This document shows positions 1 through 9,270 of a stretch of 64,000 bases of DNA, in pieces (within the stretch, counting starts at the first letter, position 1; every line of letters starts with the position of its first letter). A program made the translations under genes and the position numbers. The notes beneath the pieces are model-generated. The model made no database searches. It had not been told where the DNA came from and worked only from the letters and a program-made list of their open reading frames with translations. The stretch is from Antarcticirhabdus aurantiaca (GTDB lineage: Bacteria > Pseudomonadota > Alphaproteobacteria > Rhizobiales > Rhizobiaceae): contig NZ_VTOM01000005.1 in the NCBI RefSeq assembly GCF_009765365.1, forward strand, positions 240,481 through 304,480, written 5' to 3'.

Positions 1-13
1 GAGGATGGCCGCG

Positions 14-961
14 ATGCCCGCCGGTGGACCCATCCGCATCGGTCTCGTCGGCCTCGGCAAGATCGCGCGCGACCAGCACCTGCCGGCGCTGGACGCCGTG
101 GAGGGCGTCGAGCTCGTCGCGGTGGCCAGCCGCAACGCCGCCCACGACACGCTTCCCTCCTTCGATTCGGTCGAGGCGATGCTGGCGTCCGGCATCGAGA
201 TCGACGCCGTCTCGCTCTGCACGCCCCCGCAGGGGCGCTTCGAGCAGGCGGCGGCCGTCCTGGCGGCGAACAAGCACCTGATCCTGGAAAAGCCGCCGGG
301 CGCGACGCTCTCGGAGGTGGAGGCGCTGAAGCGCATGGCGGCCGAGAAGGGGCTCGTCCTCTTCGCCACCTGGCATTCGCGCTTCGCGCCGCAGGTCGAG
401 GCGGCGCGCGCCTTCCTCGCCGACGCCGCCATCCGCTCGGTCTCGATCGAGTGGAAGGAGGACGTGCGCAAATGGCATCCCGGCCAGCAATGGATCTGGG
501 AGCCGGGCGGCCTCGGCGTCTTCGATCCCGGCATCAACGCCCTGTCGATCGCGACGCGCATCCTGCCGCGGCCCTTCCGCCTCGTCTCCTCCGACCTGTT
601 CTTCCCGGAGAACCGCGCCGCGCCGATCGCCGCGAGCCTCTCGTTCCGCGATTCGGCCGAGGTGCCGGTCTCGGCCGAGTTCGACTGGCGGCAGACGGGC
701 CCGCAGACCTGGACGATCTCGGCCGAGACCGACAAGGGGCGCTTCGAGCTGACCCATGGCGGCACGCGCCTCGTGATCGACGGCGCGGAAGCCCCATCGG
801 CCGGCATGGAGGAAGAGTATCGCGGCATCTATCGCCGCTTCGTGGACCTCGCCCGCACGGATGCGAGCGACGCCGACTTCTCGCCCTTCATCCACGTCTG
901 CGACGCCTTCACCCTCGGCCGCCGGCACGTGGTGGACGCCTTCCACGACGAGGCCGCATGA
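14..961 (+). CDS. D-galactose / L-arabinose 1-dehydrogenase, Gfo/Idh/MocA family
   Basis: NAD(P)-dependent oxidation of an aldose to its lactone, first step of the oxidative sugar pathway encoded downstream. The N-terminal Rossmann fold has GLGKIA at residues 13-18 and the family motif EKPPG at 92-96 (Lys93). The stretch KWHPGQQWIW followed by GGLGVFDPGINAL is typical of bacterial L-arabinose/D-galactose dehydrogenases. Lys93, Glu149, His155 and Asp171 fall at the spacing of the active-site residues I recall for Azospirillum AraDH. Two in-frame ATGs lie at 5 and 14; GAGG at 1-4 is correctly spaced only for the second, so 14 is preferred (315 aa). Its stop overlaps the mutarotase ATG (ATGA), and the operon probably continues upstream of the window. 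Sugar preference cannot be read from sequence. Confidence 0.88.
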   Translation: MPAGGPIRIGLVGLGKIARDQHLPALDAVEGVELVAVASRNAAHDTLPSFDSVEAMLASGIEIDAVSLCTPPQGRFEQAAAVLAANKHLILEKPPGATLSEVEALKRMAAEKGLVLFATWHSRFAPQVEAARAFLADAAIRSVSIEWKEDVRKWHPGQQWIWEPGGLGVFDPGINALSIATRILPRPFRLVSSDLFFPENRAAPIAASLSFRDSAEVPVSAEFDWRQTGPQTWTISAETDKGRFELTHGGTRLVIDGAEAPSAGMEEEYRGIYRRFVDLARTDASDADFSPFIHVCDAFTLGRRHVVDAFHDEAA

Positions 962-2076
962 GCGCCGCGCCCGCGAACCTGACGCGCGAACCCTTCGGCA
1001 CCGCGCCGGACGGGCGCGCCGTCGAGCGCGTGACGCTTCACGGCGCGGACGGCTTCGCTGTGTCGCTGATCTCCTACGGCGCGGCGGTGCAGCGGCTCCT
1101 CGTGCCCGACAGCGAGGGGCGGCTCGCCGACGTCGTTCTCGGCCACGACGATCTTTCCGGCTACATCGAGAGCCGCGACTTCTTCGGCGCGACGATCGGG
1201 CGCGTCGCCAACCGCATCGCGGGCGGTCGCTTCATGCTGAACGGCCGCACCATCCGCGTCGAGCCGAACGACGGGCCGAACGCGCTCCACGGCGGCGGCG
1301 TCGGCTTCGACCGCTACGTCTGGGACATCGCGGAAACGGAGGAGGGCGCCTCGCCCGCCGTCACGTTCCGCCGCCGCAGCCCGGACGGCGAGGAGGGCTT
1401 CCCCGGCAATCTCGACGTCGCCGTCACCTATCGCGTGTCCGACGGCTTCGATCTCGAGATCGAGTTCACCGCCGAAACGGACATGCCGACGGTGGTGAAC
1501 CTCACCAACCACTCCTTCTTCAATCTCGGCGGCGGCGAGAACCTCGTGCCCGTCTACGATCACGAGCTGCGCATCGCCGCGGAGCACTACAGCCCGGTCG
1601 ATTCGCGCGCGATCCCGAAGAAGGGCGCGCCGGAGCCCGTCGAGGGCACGCCCTTCGATTTCCGCGAGGCCGCGCCCATCGGTGCGCTGATCCGCTTCGA
1701 CCATCCGCAGCTGAACAAGCCGGCGCGCGGCTACGACCACAACTTCGTGCTCGCCAACGACGCCCGCGACGTCCCGGCCTTCGCCGCGCGCGTGCGCGAT
1801 TCGCGCTCGGGCCGGGTGATGGAGCTGTGGACCGACCGGCCCGGTCTCCAGTTCTATTCCGGCAACTTCCTCGACGGCTCGGTCCGGGGTAAGAACGGAC
1901 GCGCCTACCGGCAGGCCGACGCCTTCTGCCTGGAGCCGCAGGACTGGCCCGACGCGCCCAACCGGCCCGACTTTCCGTCCGTCCTCCTCGATCCGGGCCA
2001 GACATACCGCCATCGCAGCCTGCTGCGCTTCTTCAGCGCGGCTCCGGCCGCTTCTCGGGATACCCGCAAGCCATGA
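958..2076 (+). CDS. galM: Aldose 1-epimerase (mutarotase)
   Basis: Interconverts alpha and beta anomers of aldoses, supplying the anomer used by the dehydrogenase encoded just upstream. The 372-aa protein has the GalM signatures: NRIAGGRF near residue 85, [10 protein letters not shown] near 104-113, [10 protein letters not shown] with the catalytic His near 185, GYDHNFVL, and [12 protein letters not shown] with the catalytic Glu near the C terminus. The start is the ATG in the ATGA overlap with the preceding gene; a much longer open frame upstream on this frame is out-of-frame shadow of that gene. The stop again overlaps the next ATG, so galDH, galM and the dehydratase look translationally coupled. 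Confidence 0.93.
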   Translation: MSAAPANLTREPFGTAPDGRAVERVTLHGADGFAVSLISYGAAVQRLLVPDSEGRLADVVLGHDDLSGYIESRDFFGATIGRVANRIAGGRFMLNGRTIRVEPNDGPNALHGGGVGFDRYVWDIAETEEGASPAVTFRRRSPDGEEGFPGNLDVAVTYRVSDGFDLEIEFTAETDMPTVVNLTNHSFFNLGGGENLVPVYDHELRIAAEHYSPVDSRAIPKKGAPEPVEGTPFDFREAAPIGALIRFDHPQLNKPARGYDHNFVLANDARDVPAFAARVRDSRSGRVMELWTDRPGLQFYSGNFLDGSVRGKNGRAYRQADAFCLEPQDWPDAPNRPDFPSVLLDPGQTYRHRSLLRFFSAAPAASRDTRKP

Positions 2077-3899
2077 CGACCAACGGTTCGCACGACCTCA
2101 CCACCACCTCGGGCGCCGGCTCGAAGCTGCGCTCGCGCGCCTGGTTCGACAATCCGGCCAATGCCGACATGACCGCGCTCTACCTCGAGCGCTACATGAA
2201 CTTCGGCATCAGCCAGGAGGAGCTGCAGTCCGGCCGCCCGATCATCGGCATCGCGCAGACCGGCTCGGACCTCAGCCCCTGCAACCGCCACCACCTGGAG
2301 CTGGCGCACCGCCTGCGCGAGGGCATCCGCCAAGCCGGCGGCATTCCGATCGAGTTTCCGGTGCACCCGATCCAGGAAACGGGAAAGCGCCCGACCGCCG
2401 GCCTCGACCGCAATCTCGCCTATCTCGGCCTCGTCGAGATCCTCTACGGCTACCCGCTCGACGGCGTGGTGCTGACCATCGGCTGCGACAAGACGACGCC
2501 CGCCTGCCTCATGGCGGCGGCGACCGTGAACATTCCGGCGATCGCGCTTTCCGTCGGCCCGATGCTGAACGGCTGGTTCCGCGGCGAGCGCACGGGCTCG
2601 GGCACCATCGTCTGGAAAGCCCGCGAGCTGATGGCCAAGGGCGAGATCGATTATAACGGCTTCATCAAGCTCGTGGCGTCCTCCGCCCCGTCCACCGGCT
2701 ACTGCAACACCATGGGCACGGCGACGACGATGAACTCGCTCGCCGAAGCCTTGGGCATGCAGCTGCCGGGCTCGGCGGCGATTCCCGCGCCCTATCGCGA
2801 CCGCCAGGAGGTCGCCTATCGCTCGGGCCTGCGCATCGTCGAGATGGTCGCCGAGGACCTGAAGCCCTCCGACATCCTGACCCGCGACGCCTTCATCAAC
2901 GCCATCCGCGTGAACTCGGCGATCGGCGGCTCCACCAACGCGCCGATCCACCTCAACGCGCTCGCCCGCCACATGGGCGTGGAGCTGACCATCGACGACT
3001 GGCAGACCTATGGCGAGGAGATCCCGCTCCTCGTGAACCTCCAGCCGGCCGGCGAATATCTCGGCGAGGACTACTACCATGCCGGCGGCGTGCCGGCGGT
3101 GGTCAACCAGCTGATGGGCCAGGGGCTCATCAACGAGGACGCGCTCACCGTCAACGGCCGCACCATCGGCGACAACTGCCGCGGCGCGAGGATCGAGGAC
3201 GAGAAGGTCATCCGCCCGTTCGACCAGCCGCTGAAGGTCCATGCCGGCTTCCGCGTGCTGAAGGGCAACCTCTTCGATTCGGCGATCATGAAGCTTTCGG
3301 TGATCAGCCAGGAGTTCCGCGAGCGCTACCTCCTCAACCCCGACGATCCCGACGCCTTTGAAGGGCGTGCGGTGGTCTTCGACGGGCCGGAGGACTACCA
3401 CCACCGCATCGACGATCCGGCGCTCGGCATCGACGAGCACACGGTCCTCTTCATGCGCGGCGCCGGCCCGATCGGCTATCCCGGCGCGGCCGAGGTCGTG
3501 AACATGCGCGCGCCCGACTACCTCATCAAGCGCGGCGTCACTTCGCTCGCCTGCATCGGCGACGGGCGCCAGTCCGGCACCTCGGGCAGCCCGTCGATCC
3601 TCAACGCCTCGCCGGAAGCGGCGGCCGGCGGCGGCCTCGCGCTTCTGCGGACCGGCGACCGCGTTCGTATCGATCTCGGCCGCGGCTCGGCCGACATCCT
3701 GATCTCGCAAGAGGAACTCGACGAGCGCCGCGCGGCGCTGGAGCGCGAGGGCGGCTACAAGTACCCCGCCAACCAGACGCCCTGGCAGGAGATCCAGCGC
3801 AACCTGGTCGGCCAGATGCAGACCGGCGCCGTTCTCGAGAACGCCGTCCAGTACCAGCGCATCGCCCAGACCCGCGGCGTGCCGCGCGACAACCACTGA
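2073..3899 (+). CDS. IlvD/Edd-family sugar-acid dehydratase (L-arabinonate / D-galactonate type)
   Basis: Removes water from an aldonate to give the 2-keto-3-deoxy sugar acid. The 608-aa protein has the three iron-sulfur cysteines of the pentonate dehydratase branch: Cys70 ([10 protein letters not shown]), Cys138 ([10 protein letters not shown]) and Cys211 (TGYCNTMG). This spacing is the same as that of the [2Fe-2S] cluster ligands of Rhizobium L-arabinonate dehydratase as I recall them. Lys140 corresponds to the carbamylated Mg-binding lysine, and [10 protein letters not shown] around 501-509 carries the catalytic serine. The partners downstream are a KDGal kinase and KDPGal aldolase rather than a KDA dehydratase, so galactonate is the likely physiological substrate, with arabinonate also possible. 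Confidence 0.9.
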   Translation: MTTNGSHDLTTTSGAGSKLRSRAWFDNPANADMTALYLERYMNFGISQEELQSGRPIIGIAQTGSDLSPCNRHHLELAHRLREGIRQAGGIPIEFPVHPIQETGKRPTAGLDRNLAYLGLVEILYGYPLDGVVLTIGCDKTTPACLMAAATVNIPAIALSVGPMLNGWFRGERTGSGTIVWKARELMAKGEIDYNGFIKLVASSAPSTGYCNTMGTATTMNSLAEALGMQLPGSAAIPAPYRDRQEVAYRSGLRIVEMVAEDLKPSDILTRDAFINAIRVNSAIGGSTNAPIHLNALARHMGVELTIDDWQTYGEEIPLLVNLQPAGEYLGEDYYHAGGVPAVVNQLMGQGLINEDALTVNGRTIGDNCRGARIEDEKVIRPFDQPLKVHAGFRVLKGNLFDSAIMKLSVISQEFRERYLLNPDDPDAFEGRAVVFDGPEDYHHRIDDPALGIDEHTVLFMRGAGPIGYPGAAEVVNMRAPDYLIKRGVTSLACIGDGRQSGTSGSPSILNASPEAAAGGGLALLRTGDRVRIDLGRGSADILISQEELDERRAALEREGGYKYPANQTPWQEIQRNLVGQMQTGAVLENAVQYQRIAQTRGVPRDNH

Positions 3900-3910
3900 G
3901 GCCGGCCGCC

Positions 3911-4798
3911 ATGGAGCAGGTTCCGCTCACGATTTTGTCGGAGCACCGCTGCCATCTCGGCGAGGGGCCGGTCTACGACCCCGCGACCGGCTCGGCCTGG
4001 TGGTTCGACATCCTGGAGCGCAAGCTCTTCGAGGCCGACATCGCGGCCGGATCCGTGACCGTGCGGGACCTGCCCCTGATGGCCTCGGTGCTGGCGCCCA
4101 TCGACGAGGCGCGCCAGCTCCTCGCCGCCGAGAACGGCCTTTACGTCCGCGAGGCCGCGACCGGCACGCTGACCCTCCTCCAAGCCTTCCCGGACGCCGA
4201 TCCGCGGCTGCGCTCCAATGATGGGCGCGTCCACCCGTCCGGCGCTCTGTGGATCGGCACCATGGGCCGCAAGGCGGAGGAGAAGGCCGGCTCGATCTGG
4301 TGGTTCCGCGAGGGCGAGATCCGCCGCATCTATCCCGGCGTCACCATCCCGAACGCCATCTGCTTCTCGCCCGACGGGCGCACCGGCTACTGGACCGACA
4401 CGAACGAGGGCATCCTTTGGCGCGTCGATCTCGATCCCGAGACCGGCCTGCCTGCGGGCGAGCCCGCGATCTTCTTCGATCATCGCGGGGGCGTCGGCGG
4501 CCTCGACGGCGCGGTGGTGGATGCCGAGGGACACGTCTGGTGCGCGCGCTGGGGCGGCTCCTGCGTCGACCGATATGCCCCGACGGGCGCGCGCGTGCGC
4601 ACCGTGCGCGTGCCCGCCTCGCGGCCGAGCTGCCCGGCCTTCGTCGGGGCGAACCTCGACCGCATGCTCGTCACGACGGCGAGCGAGGGCATGAGCGACG
4701 AGGACAAGGCGGCCGAGGACGGCTGGGGCAGGACCTACCTCCTCGACGTCGGCGTGGCGGGGATTCCCGAGCCGCGCGCGAAGGCCTTCTCCTCGTGA
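3911..4798 (+). CDS. SMP-30/gluconolactonase family sugar lactonase
   Basis: Hydrolyses the galactono- or arabinono-lactone made by the dehydrogenase. The 295-aa six-bladed beta-propeller has the metal-site motifs of the family: GEGPVYDP with Glu18, PNAICFSPDGRTGYWTD in the middle, and GGLDGAVVDAEGHVWCARW with the Asp ligand. NDGRVHPSGALWIGTMG is the family's substrate-binding strand. GAGG at 3898-3901 sits 9 nt before the ATG. The stop overlaps the GTG of the kinase gene (GTGA). The position inside a dehydrogenase/dehydratase operon is what identifies it as a sugar lactonase rather than another SMP-30 activity. Confidence 0.9.
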   Translation: MEQVPLTILSEHRCHLGEGPVYDPATGSAWWFDILERKLFEADIAAGSVTVRDLPLMASVLAPIDEARQLLAAENGLYVREAATGTLTLLQAFPDADPRLRSNDGRVHPSGALWIGTMGRKAEEKAGSIWWFREGEIRRIYPGVTIPNAICFSPDGRTGYWTDTNEGILWRVDLDPETGLPAGEPAIFFDHRGGVGGLDGAVVDAEGHVWCARWGGSCVDRYAPTGARVRTVRVPASRPSCPAFVGANLDRMLVTTASEGMSDEDKAAEDGWGRTYLLDVGVAGIPEPRAKAFSS

Positions 4799-5745
4799 GC
4801 GCCGCGTCGAACAGCCTCCTCGTCGGCGACTGGGGCACGTCGAGCCTGCGCTTGTGGCGCTTGGCACCGGACGGCGGGGTTCTCGCCGAAGCGCGCGGCG
4901 CCGACGGCCTCACGACCGTCGCCGACCGCGCCTTCGAGGCCGTGCTGGAGCGCCATCTGGCGACCCTTGGCGCAGGATCCGGCGAGCCGGTGGTGCTGTG
5001 CGGCATGGTCGGCGCGCGCACCGGCTGGGTCGAGGCGGCGTACCTTCCGGTGCCGCTGGACCTTGCGGGCATCGCGCCCGAAGCGACGCGAGTGCCCGGC
5101 ATCCGCCGTCCTGTCTTCATCCTGCCCGGCCTGTCGCAGAACGATCCGGCGCGCCCCGACGTCATGCGCGGCGAGGAAACGCAGCTCCTCGGCCTCGCCG
5201 CCCTCGAGGGCGGGACGCCGAGCGGCCTCGTCTGCATGCCCGGCACCCATTCCAAGTGGGTGCGGCTCGACGAGGGGCGCTTGTCCGGCTTCTCGACGGC
5301 GATGACCGGCGAGGTCTTCGCGCTTCTGCGCCGGCATTCGGTTCTCGCCGGCGTCCTCGACGGGCAGGCGCTCGCCGATCCCGCCTCGGCCGCCTTTGTC
5401 GGAGCCGTGCGCGAGAGCCTGGAAGCGCCCGCAGAGGTCCTGTCGCGGCTCTTTGCGCTGCGCGCCGGCTTCCTTCTTCACGGAACGCCGCCGTCCGAGA
5501 ACCTGTCGCGCCTGTCCGGCCTCCTGATCGGCGCCGAGATCGCCGCCGCACGCTCGCGCTGGGGCAACCTCGACGGCGTCCGGCTCGTCGCCTCCGGCGC
5601 CATGGCCGAGGTCTATCTCGCCGCGCTGCAGGCTGCCGGCATTCACAACCCGAGCGTGTCCGACGCGGACGCCTGTTCGCGCGCCGGTCTGCTTTTGGCG
5701 GCGCGGCGCCTGACGGCACGCTCCGCCAGCGAGGCCGCCGCATGA
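4795..5745 (+). CDS. dgoK: 2-dehydro-3-deoxygalactonokinase
   Basis: Phosphorylates 2-keto-3-deoxygalactonate at C6 using ATP. The 316-aa protein has the DgoK N-terminal phosphate motif GDWGTSSLRLW (residues 11-21), CGMVGARTGWVE, a PDVMRGEETQLLG segment, CMPGTHSKWV and LSGLLIGAE. These match the PF05035 family along its whole length. The start is GTG at 4795, inside a GTGA overlap with the lactonase stop; no ATG fits the family N terminus. The stop overlaps the aldolase ATG. Confidence 0.92.
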   Translation: MSAASNSLLVGDWGTSSLRLWRLAPDGGVLAEARGADGLTTVADRAFEAVLERHLATLGAGSGEPVVLCGMVGARTGWVEAAYLPVPLDLAGIAPEATRVPGIRRPVFILPGLSQNDPARPDVMRGEETQLLGLAALEGGTPSGLVCMPGTHSKWVRLDEGRLSGFSTAMTGEVFALLRRHSVLAGVLDGQALADPASAAFVGAVRESLEAPAEVLSRLFALRAGFLLHGTPPSENLSRLSGLLIGAEIAAARSRWGNLDGVRLVASGAMAEVYLAALQAAGIHNPSVSDADACSRAGLLLAARRLTARSASEAAA

Positions 5746-6371
5746 GCCGCACGCCCTTTCCCCGCCTGAAGACCGGCCTCGTCGCCATCCTGCGCGGCCT
5801 GACGTTCGACGAGGTCGAGCCGGTGGTCGGCGGCCTGATCGAGGCGGGCTTCGAGGCGATCGAGATCCCGCTGAACTCGCCCGACCCCTTCCGTTCCATC
5901 GAGCGGGCGGTGCGCCTGGCGCCGGACGGCGTCTTGATCGGGGCGGGCACCGTCCTTCAGCCGGCCCAGGTCGACCGTCTCGCCGAGGTCGGCGGGCGCC
6001 TTCTCGTCAGTCCCAACATCGACCCCGCCGTGATGGAGCGGGCGAGCGCCCACGGCATGGTCACGATGCCCGGCGTGATGACGCCGACCGAGGCCTTCAC
6101 GGCGCTCGCCTGCGGTGCCTCGGCGCTGAAGTTCTTCCCGGCGAGCCTTCTCGGGCCGGCGGGCATCAAGGCGGTCAGGGCCGTTCTGCCGAAGGACGCC
6201 GTCGTCGGCGCCGTCGGCGGCGTCGGGCCGGCCGAGTTCGCATCCTACGCCGCGGTCGGCGTGTCGGTGTTCGGGCTCGGCTCGAATCTCTACGCGCCGG
6301 GCATGGATGCGGAGGAGGTCAACCGGCGCGGGAGCGAGGCGGTCGCCGCCTATCGCGCCCTCGACATTTAA
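5742..6371 (+). CDS. dgoA: 2-dehydro-3-deoxy-6-phosphogalactonate aldolase
   Basis: Class I aldolase that splits KDPGal to pyruvate and glyceraldehyde 3-phosphate, the last dedicated step of the De Ley-Doudoroff route. The 209-aa protein is normal KDPG/KDPGal aldolase size. It shows VAILRGL (14-20), EIPLNSPDP with Glu41, IGAGTVL, VSPNID and GASALKFFPA, where Lys130 is the Schiff-base lysine. It starts in an ATGA overlap with dgoK. The adjacent DgoK argues for the galactonate form over the gluconate-pathway Eda. Confidence 0.92.
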   Translation: MSRTPFPRLKTGLVAILRGLTFDEVEPVVGGLIEAGFEAIEIPLNSPDPFRSIERAVRLAPDGVLIGAGTVLQPAQVDRLAEVGGRLLVSPNIDPAVMERASAHGMVTMPGVMTPTEAFTALACGASALKFFPASLLGPAGIKAVRAVLPKDAVVGAVGGVGPAEFASYAAVGVSVFGLGSNLYAPGMDAEEVNRRGSEAVAAYRALDI

Positions 6372-6560
6372 TCCGACCGCTGGACAAAATACGCGCACCC
6401 GACTAAGCGAGGTGCGCTGCAAAGCTTCGACGGTGCGCGAGGGGAGGCGGGGTTCCTCCGCTGCGCACCGGCGACGGACGGGTGGAGGCATGTCGCCGCC
6501 GCCATTGCAGGGAACCCGCGGCCGCGATGAGCGCGGTTGCATCGGGAGGAGTCTTTATCG
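6372..6560 (+). promoter_or_regulatory. chvE leader with four mutually complementary 7-nt blocks
   Basis: The 189-nt gap between dgoA and chvE contains GCGCACC at 6393-6399, GGTGCGC at 6411-6417, GGTGCGC at 6432-6438 and GCGCACC at 6463-6469. Blocks 1:2 and 3:4 can form two separate hairpins. Block 2 could instead pair with 4, or block 1 with 3. The inner part of the 3:4 hairpin also has GGAGG (6443-6447) facing CCTCC (6455-6459). No run of T follows. The chvE Shine-Dalgarno GGGAGGA is at 6544-6550. The blocks could be RNA switch elements or paired operator half-sites; sequence alone does not decide. Confidence 0.5.
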
Positions 6561-7628
6561 ATGAGAATGATGGCAAAGCTCGCCTCGGCGATCGCGCTGG
6601 GCGCCATGGTCTTCGCCGGCGCGGCCAGCGCGCAGGAGAAGGGCACCGTCGGCGTCCTGATGCCGACCAAGGCCTCCGCCCGCTGGATCGCGGACGGCGA
6701 CAACATGGTCAAGCAGTTGCAGGAGCGCGGCTACAAGACCGATCTCCAGTATGCCGAGGACGACATCCCGACGCAGATCAGCCAGCTCGAGAACATGGTC
6801 GCCGCCGGCGTCCAGACGCTGGTGATCGCCTCGATCGACGGCACCACGCTGACCGACGTGCTCCAGCAGGCGCACGACAAGGGCATCAAGGTCATCGCCT
6901 ATGACCGCCTCATCCGCAATTCGCCGAACGTCGACTACTACACGACCTTCGACAACTTCCAGGTCGGCGTGCTCCAGGCCCAGTCGATCGTCGACGGCCT
7001 GAAGCTCGAGACCGAGGCCGGCCCGTTCAACATCGAGCTGTTCGGCGGCTCGCCGGACGACAACAACGCCTTCTTCTTCTACGACGGCGCGATGAGCGTG
7101 CTGCAGCCCTATGTCGACAGCGGCAAGCTCGTGATCCCGTCGGGCGAGACCGGCATGGATCGCGTCGGCACCCTGCGCTGGGACCCGGCCGTCGCCCAGG
7201 CCCGCATGGACAACCTCCTCTCGTCCTACTATGGCGACAAGACGGTCAACGCCGTTCTGTCCCCCTATGACGGCCTGTCCATCGGCATCATCTCGGCCCT
7301 GACCGCCGTCGGCTACGGCTCGGGCGACAAGCCCATGCCGATCGTCTCCGGCCAGGACGCCGAAGTGCCCTCGGTCAAGTCGATCCAGAACGACCAGCAG
7401 TACTCGACAATCTTCAAGGACACCCGCGAGCTGGCCAAGGTCACCGTCGACATGATCGACGCGATCGGCCAGGGCAAGGAGCCCGAGGTCAACGACACGA
7501 AGACCTACAACAACGGCGAGAAGGTCGTTCCGTCCTACCTTCTGAAGCCGGTCCTCGTCACCAAGGACAACATCAAGCCGGTTCTGGTCGACAGCGGTTA
7601 CTACACCGAAGCCCAGATCCAGCCCTGA
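6561..7628 (+). CDS. chvE: ChvE-type multiple-sugar-binding periplasmic protein
   Basis: Periplasmic binding protein for aldoses (galactose, arabinose, glucose and related sugars in the ChvE family) feeding GguA/GguB. It has a signal peptide of about 25 residues ending ASA-QE, followed by the sugar-binding fold beginning GTVGVLMPT. The 355-aa length matches Agrobacterium ChvE. Characteristic segments are [41 protein letters not shown] and [12 protein letters not shown]. The start at 6561 follows GGGAGGA by 10 nt; an ATG at 6567 is a weaker alternative. In Agrobacterium ChvE also works with VirA, but nothing here suggests virulence. Confidence 0.93.
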   Translation: MRMMAKLASAIALGAMVFAGAASAQEKGTVGVLMPTKASARWIADGDNMVKQLQERGYKTDLQYAEDDIPTQISQLENMVAAGVQTLVIASIDGTTLTDVLQQAHDKGIKVIAYDRLIRNSPNVDYYTTFDNFQVGVLQAQSIVDGLKLETEAGPFNIELFGGSPDDNNAFFFYDGAMSVLQPYVDSGKLVIPSGETGMDRVGTLRWDPAVAQARMDNLLSSYYGDKTVNAVLSPYDGLSIGIISALTAVGYGSGDKPMPIVSGQDAEVPSVKSIQNDQQYSTIFKDTRELAKVTVDMIDAIGQGKEPEVNDTKTYNNGEKVVPSYLLKPVLVTKDNIKPVLVDSGYYTEAQIQP

Positions 7629-7638
7629 TCCAACGGAT

Positions 7639-7696
7639 GGCGGGGCGCGAGAAGCGCGTCCCGCCGATCCCCTTCGGGCGCCCTCGCGGGCGCCCG
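7639..7696 (+). promoter_or_regulatory. Two consecutive strong hairpins between chvE and gguA
   Basis: The 106-nt gap holds an 11-bp stem with one G-T pair (7639-7649 with 7655-7665, 5-nt loop) and then a perfect 9-bp stem (7675-7683 CGGGCGCCC with 7688-7696, 4-nt loop). There is no T-tract, so full termination is unlikely. Stem-loops directly after a binding-protein gene commonly protect the upstream mRNA and lower expression of the downstream ATPase and permease genes; that role is inferred. Confidence 0.55.
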
Positions 7697-7734
7697 TTCG
7701 TCCTTCGGTCCGCCCCAAGCTTCGGGAGAGCGCC

Positions 7735-9270
7735 ATGGCACCGATCCTCGAGATGCGCGGCATCACCAAGACGTTTCCGGGGGTCAAGGCCCTCGACAAC
7801 GTCAACCTCACCGTCGAGCAGGGCGAGATCCACGCCATCTGCGGCGAGAACGGTGCCGGCAAGTCGACGCTGATGAAGGTTCTCTCCGGCGTTTATCCCG
7901 CCGGCTCCTACGAAGGCGACATCGTCTATGACGGCGAGGTCCGCTCCTTCCGCGACATTCGCGATTCGGAACACGTCGGCATCATCATCATCCACCAGGA
8001 GCTGGCGCTGGTGCCGCTCCTGTCGATCGCCGAGAACATCTTCCTCGGCAACGAGATCTCGCGCGGCGGCGTCATCGACTGGAACGAGTCCTTCCGCCGG
8101 GCCGAGGAGCTGCTCCGCCAGGTCGGCCTGTCCGAGCCGCCCACCACCCTCATCAAGGACATGGGCGTCGGCAAGCAGCAGCTCGTCGAGATCGCCAAGG
8201 CGCTGTCCAAGAAGGTGCGCCTCCTCATCCTCGACGAGCCGACGGCCAGTCTCAACGAGCGCGACAGCCAGGCGCTCCTCGACCTCCTCCTGGAGTTCAA
8301 GCGCCAGGGCCTGACCTCGATCATGATCAGCCACAAGCTGAACGAGATCTCGCGCGTCGCCGATTCGATCACCGTCATCCGCGACGGCTCGACCGTCTCG
8401 ACGCTCGACTGCAAGGCGGGCGTGAGCGAGGATCAGATCATCCGCGACATGGTCGGCCGCCAGCTCGACGACCGCTACCCGCCCCGCCACCCGAAGATCG
8501 GCGACGTCCTCTTCGAGGTGAAGAACTGGAACGCCTACCACCACCTCAACACCCAGCGGCAGATCGTGAAGGACGTGTCCTTCAACGTGCGCCGCGGCGA
8601 GATCGTCGGCATCGCCGGCCTCATGGGCGCGGGGCGGACCGAGCTTGCCATGAGCGTCTTCGGCCGCTCCTACGGCCGCAACGTGTCGGGCGAGGCGCTG
8701 ATGGGCGGCCGGCCGGTGGACGTCTCGACGATCCCCAAGGCGATCGCCGCGGGCCTCGCCTACGTCACCGAGGACCGCAAGCAGTACGGCCTGCTTCTCG
8801 ACGACGACATCCGTCAGAACATCTCGCTGGCCAACCTCCCCGGCATCGCCAAGGGCGGCGTCATCGACGAGGATCGCGAGCGCAAGGTCGCCGAGGACTA
8901 CCGGTCGAACCTGCGCATCCGCTCCTCCGACATCTTCCACAAGACCCTGAACCTCTCCGGCGGCAACCAGCAGAAGGTGGTGCTGTCGAAGTGGCTGTTC
9001 TCGGACCCGGAGCTCCTGATCCTCGACGAGCCGACCCGCGGCATCGACGTCGGCGCCAAGTTCGAGATCTACTCCATCATCGAGCGGCTCGCCGGCGAGG
9101 GTAAGGGCATTCTCATGATCTCGTCGGAAATGCCCGAGCTCCTCGGCATGTGCGACCGGATCTACGTCATGAACGAAGGGCGCTTCGTGGCCGAGTTGCC
9201 GCGGGGCGAGGCGACGCAGGAAAGCATCATGCGCGCCATCATCCGCACCGCCGGGAGGACCGCTGCATGA
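7735..9270 (+). CDS. gguA: Sugar ABC transporter ATPase GguA (two ATPase domains)
   Basis: Energises ChvE-dependent sugar import at the inner membrane. The 511-aa protein has two fused ABC domains, as in the XylG/MglA/GguA class. Domain 1 has Walker A GENGAGKS (37-44), a signature near [13 protein letters not shown] and Walker [11 protein letters not shown]. Domain 2 has a degenerate P-loop GLMGAGRTE near residue 300, signature [11 protein letters not shown] and Walker [16 protein letters not shown] degenerate second P-loop is normal for this class. GGGAGAG precedes the ATG. The stop overlaps the gguB ATG. Confidence 0.95.
   Translation: MAPILEMRGITKTFPGVKALDNVNLTVEQGEIHAICGENGAGKSTLMKVLSGVYPAGSYEGDIVYDGEVRSFRDIRDSEHVGIIIIHQELALVPLLSIAENIFLGNEISRGGVIDWNESFRRAEELLRQVGLSEPPTTLIKDMGVGKQQLVEIAKALSKKVRLLILDEPTASLNERDSQALLDLLLEFKRQGLTSIMISHKLNEISRVADSITVIRDGSTVSTLDCKAGVSEDQIIRDMVGRQLDDRYPPRHPKIGDVLFEVKNWNAYHHLNTQRQIVKDVSFNVRRGEIVGIAGLMGAGRTELAMSVFGRSYGRNVSGEALMGGRPVDVSTIPKAIAAGLAYVTEDRKQYGLLLDDDIRQNISLANLPGIAKGGVIDEDRERKVAEDYRSNLRIRSSDIFHKTLNLSGGNQQKVVLSKWLFSDPELLILDEPTRGIDVGAKFEIYSIIERLAGEGKGILMISSEMPELLGMCDRIYVMNEGRFVAELPRGEATQESIMRAIIRTAGRTAA

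Noticed and set aside
451..957. In-frame 169-codon extension upstream of galM
   Set aside because: It overlaps the dehydrogenase gene in another frame; the conserved mutarotase N terminus and the ATGA overlap place the start at 958.
1905..3896. A 663-codon open frame on the minus strand opposite the dehydratase gene
   Set aside because: The composition is that of a GC-rich antisense shadow, with no motifs or ribosome site, while the plus strand encodes an intact conserved enzyme.
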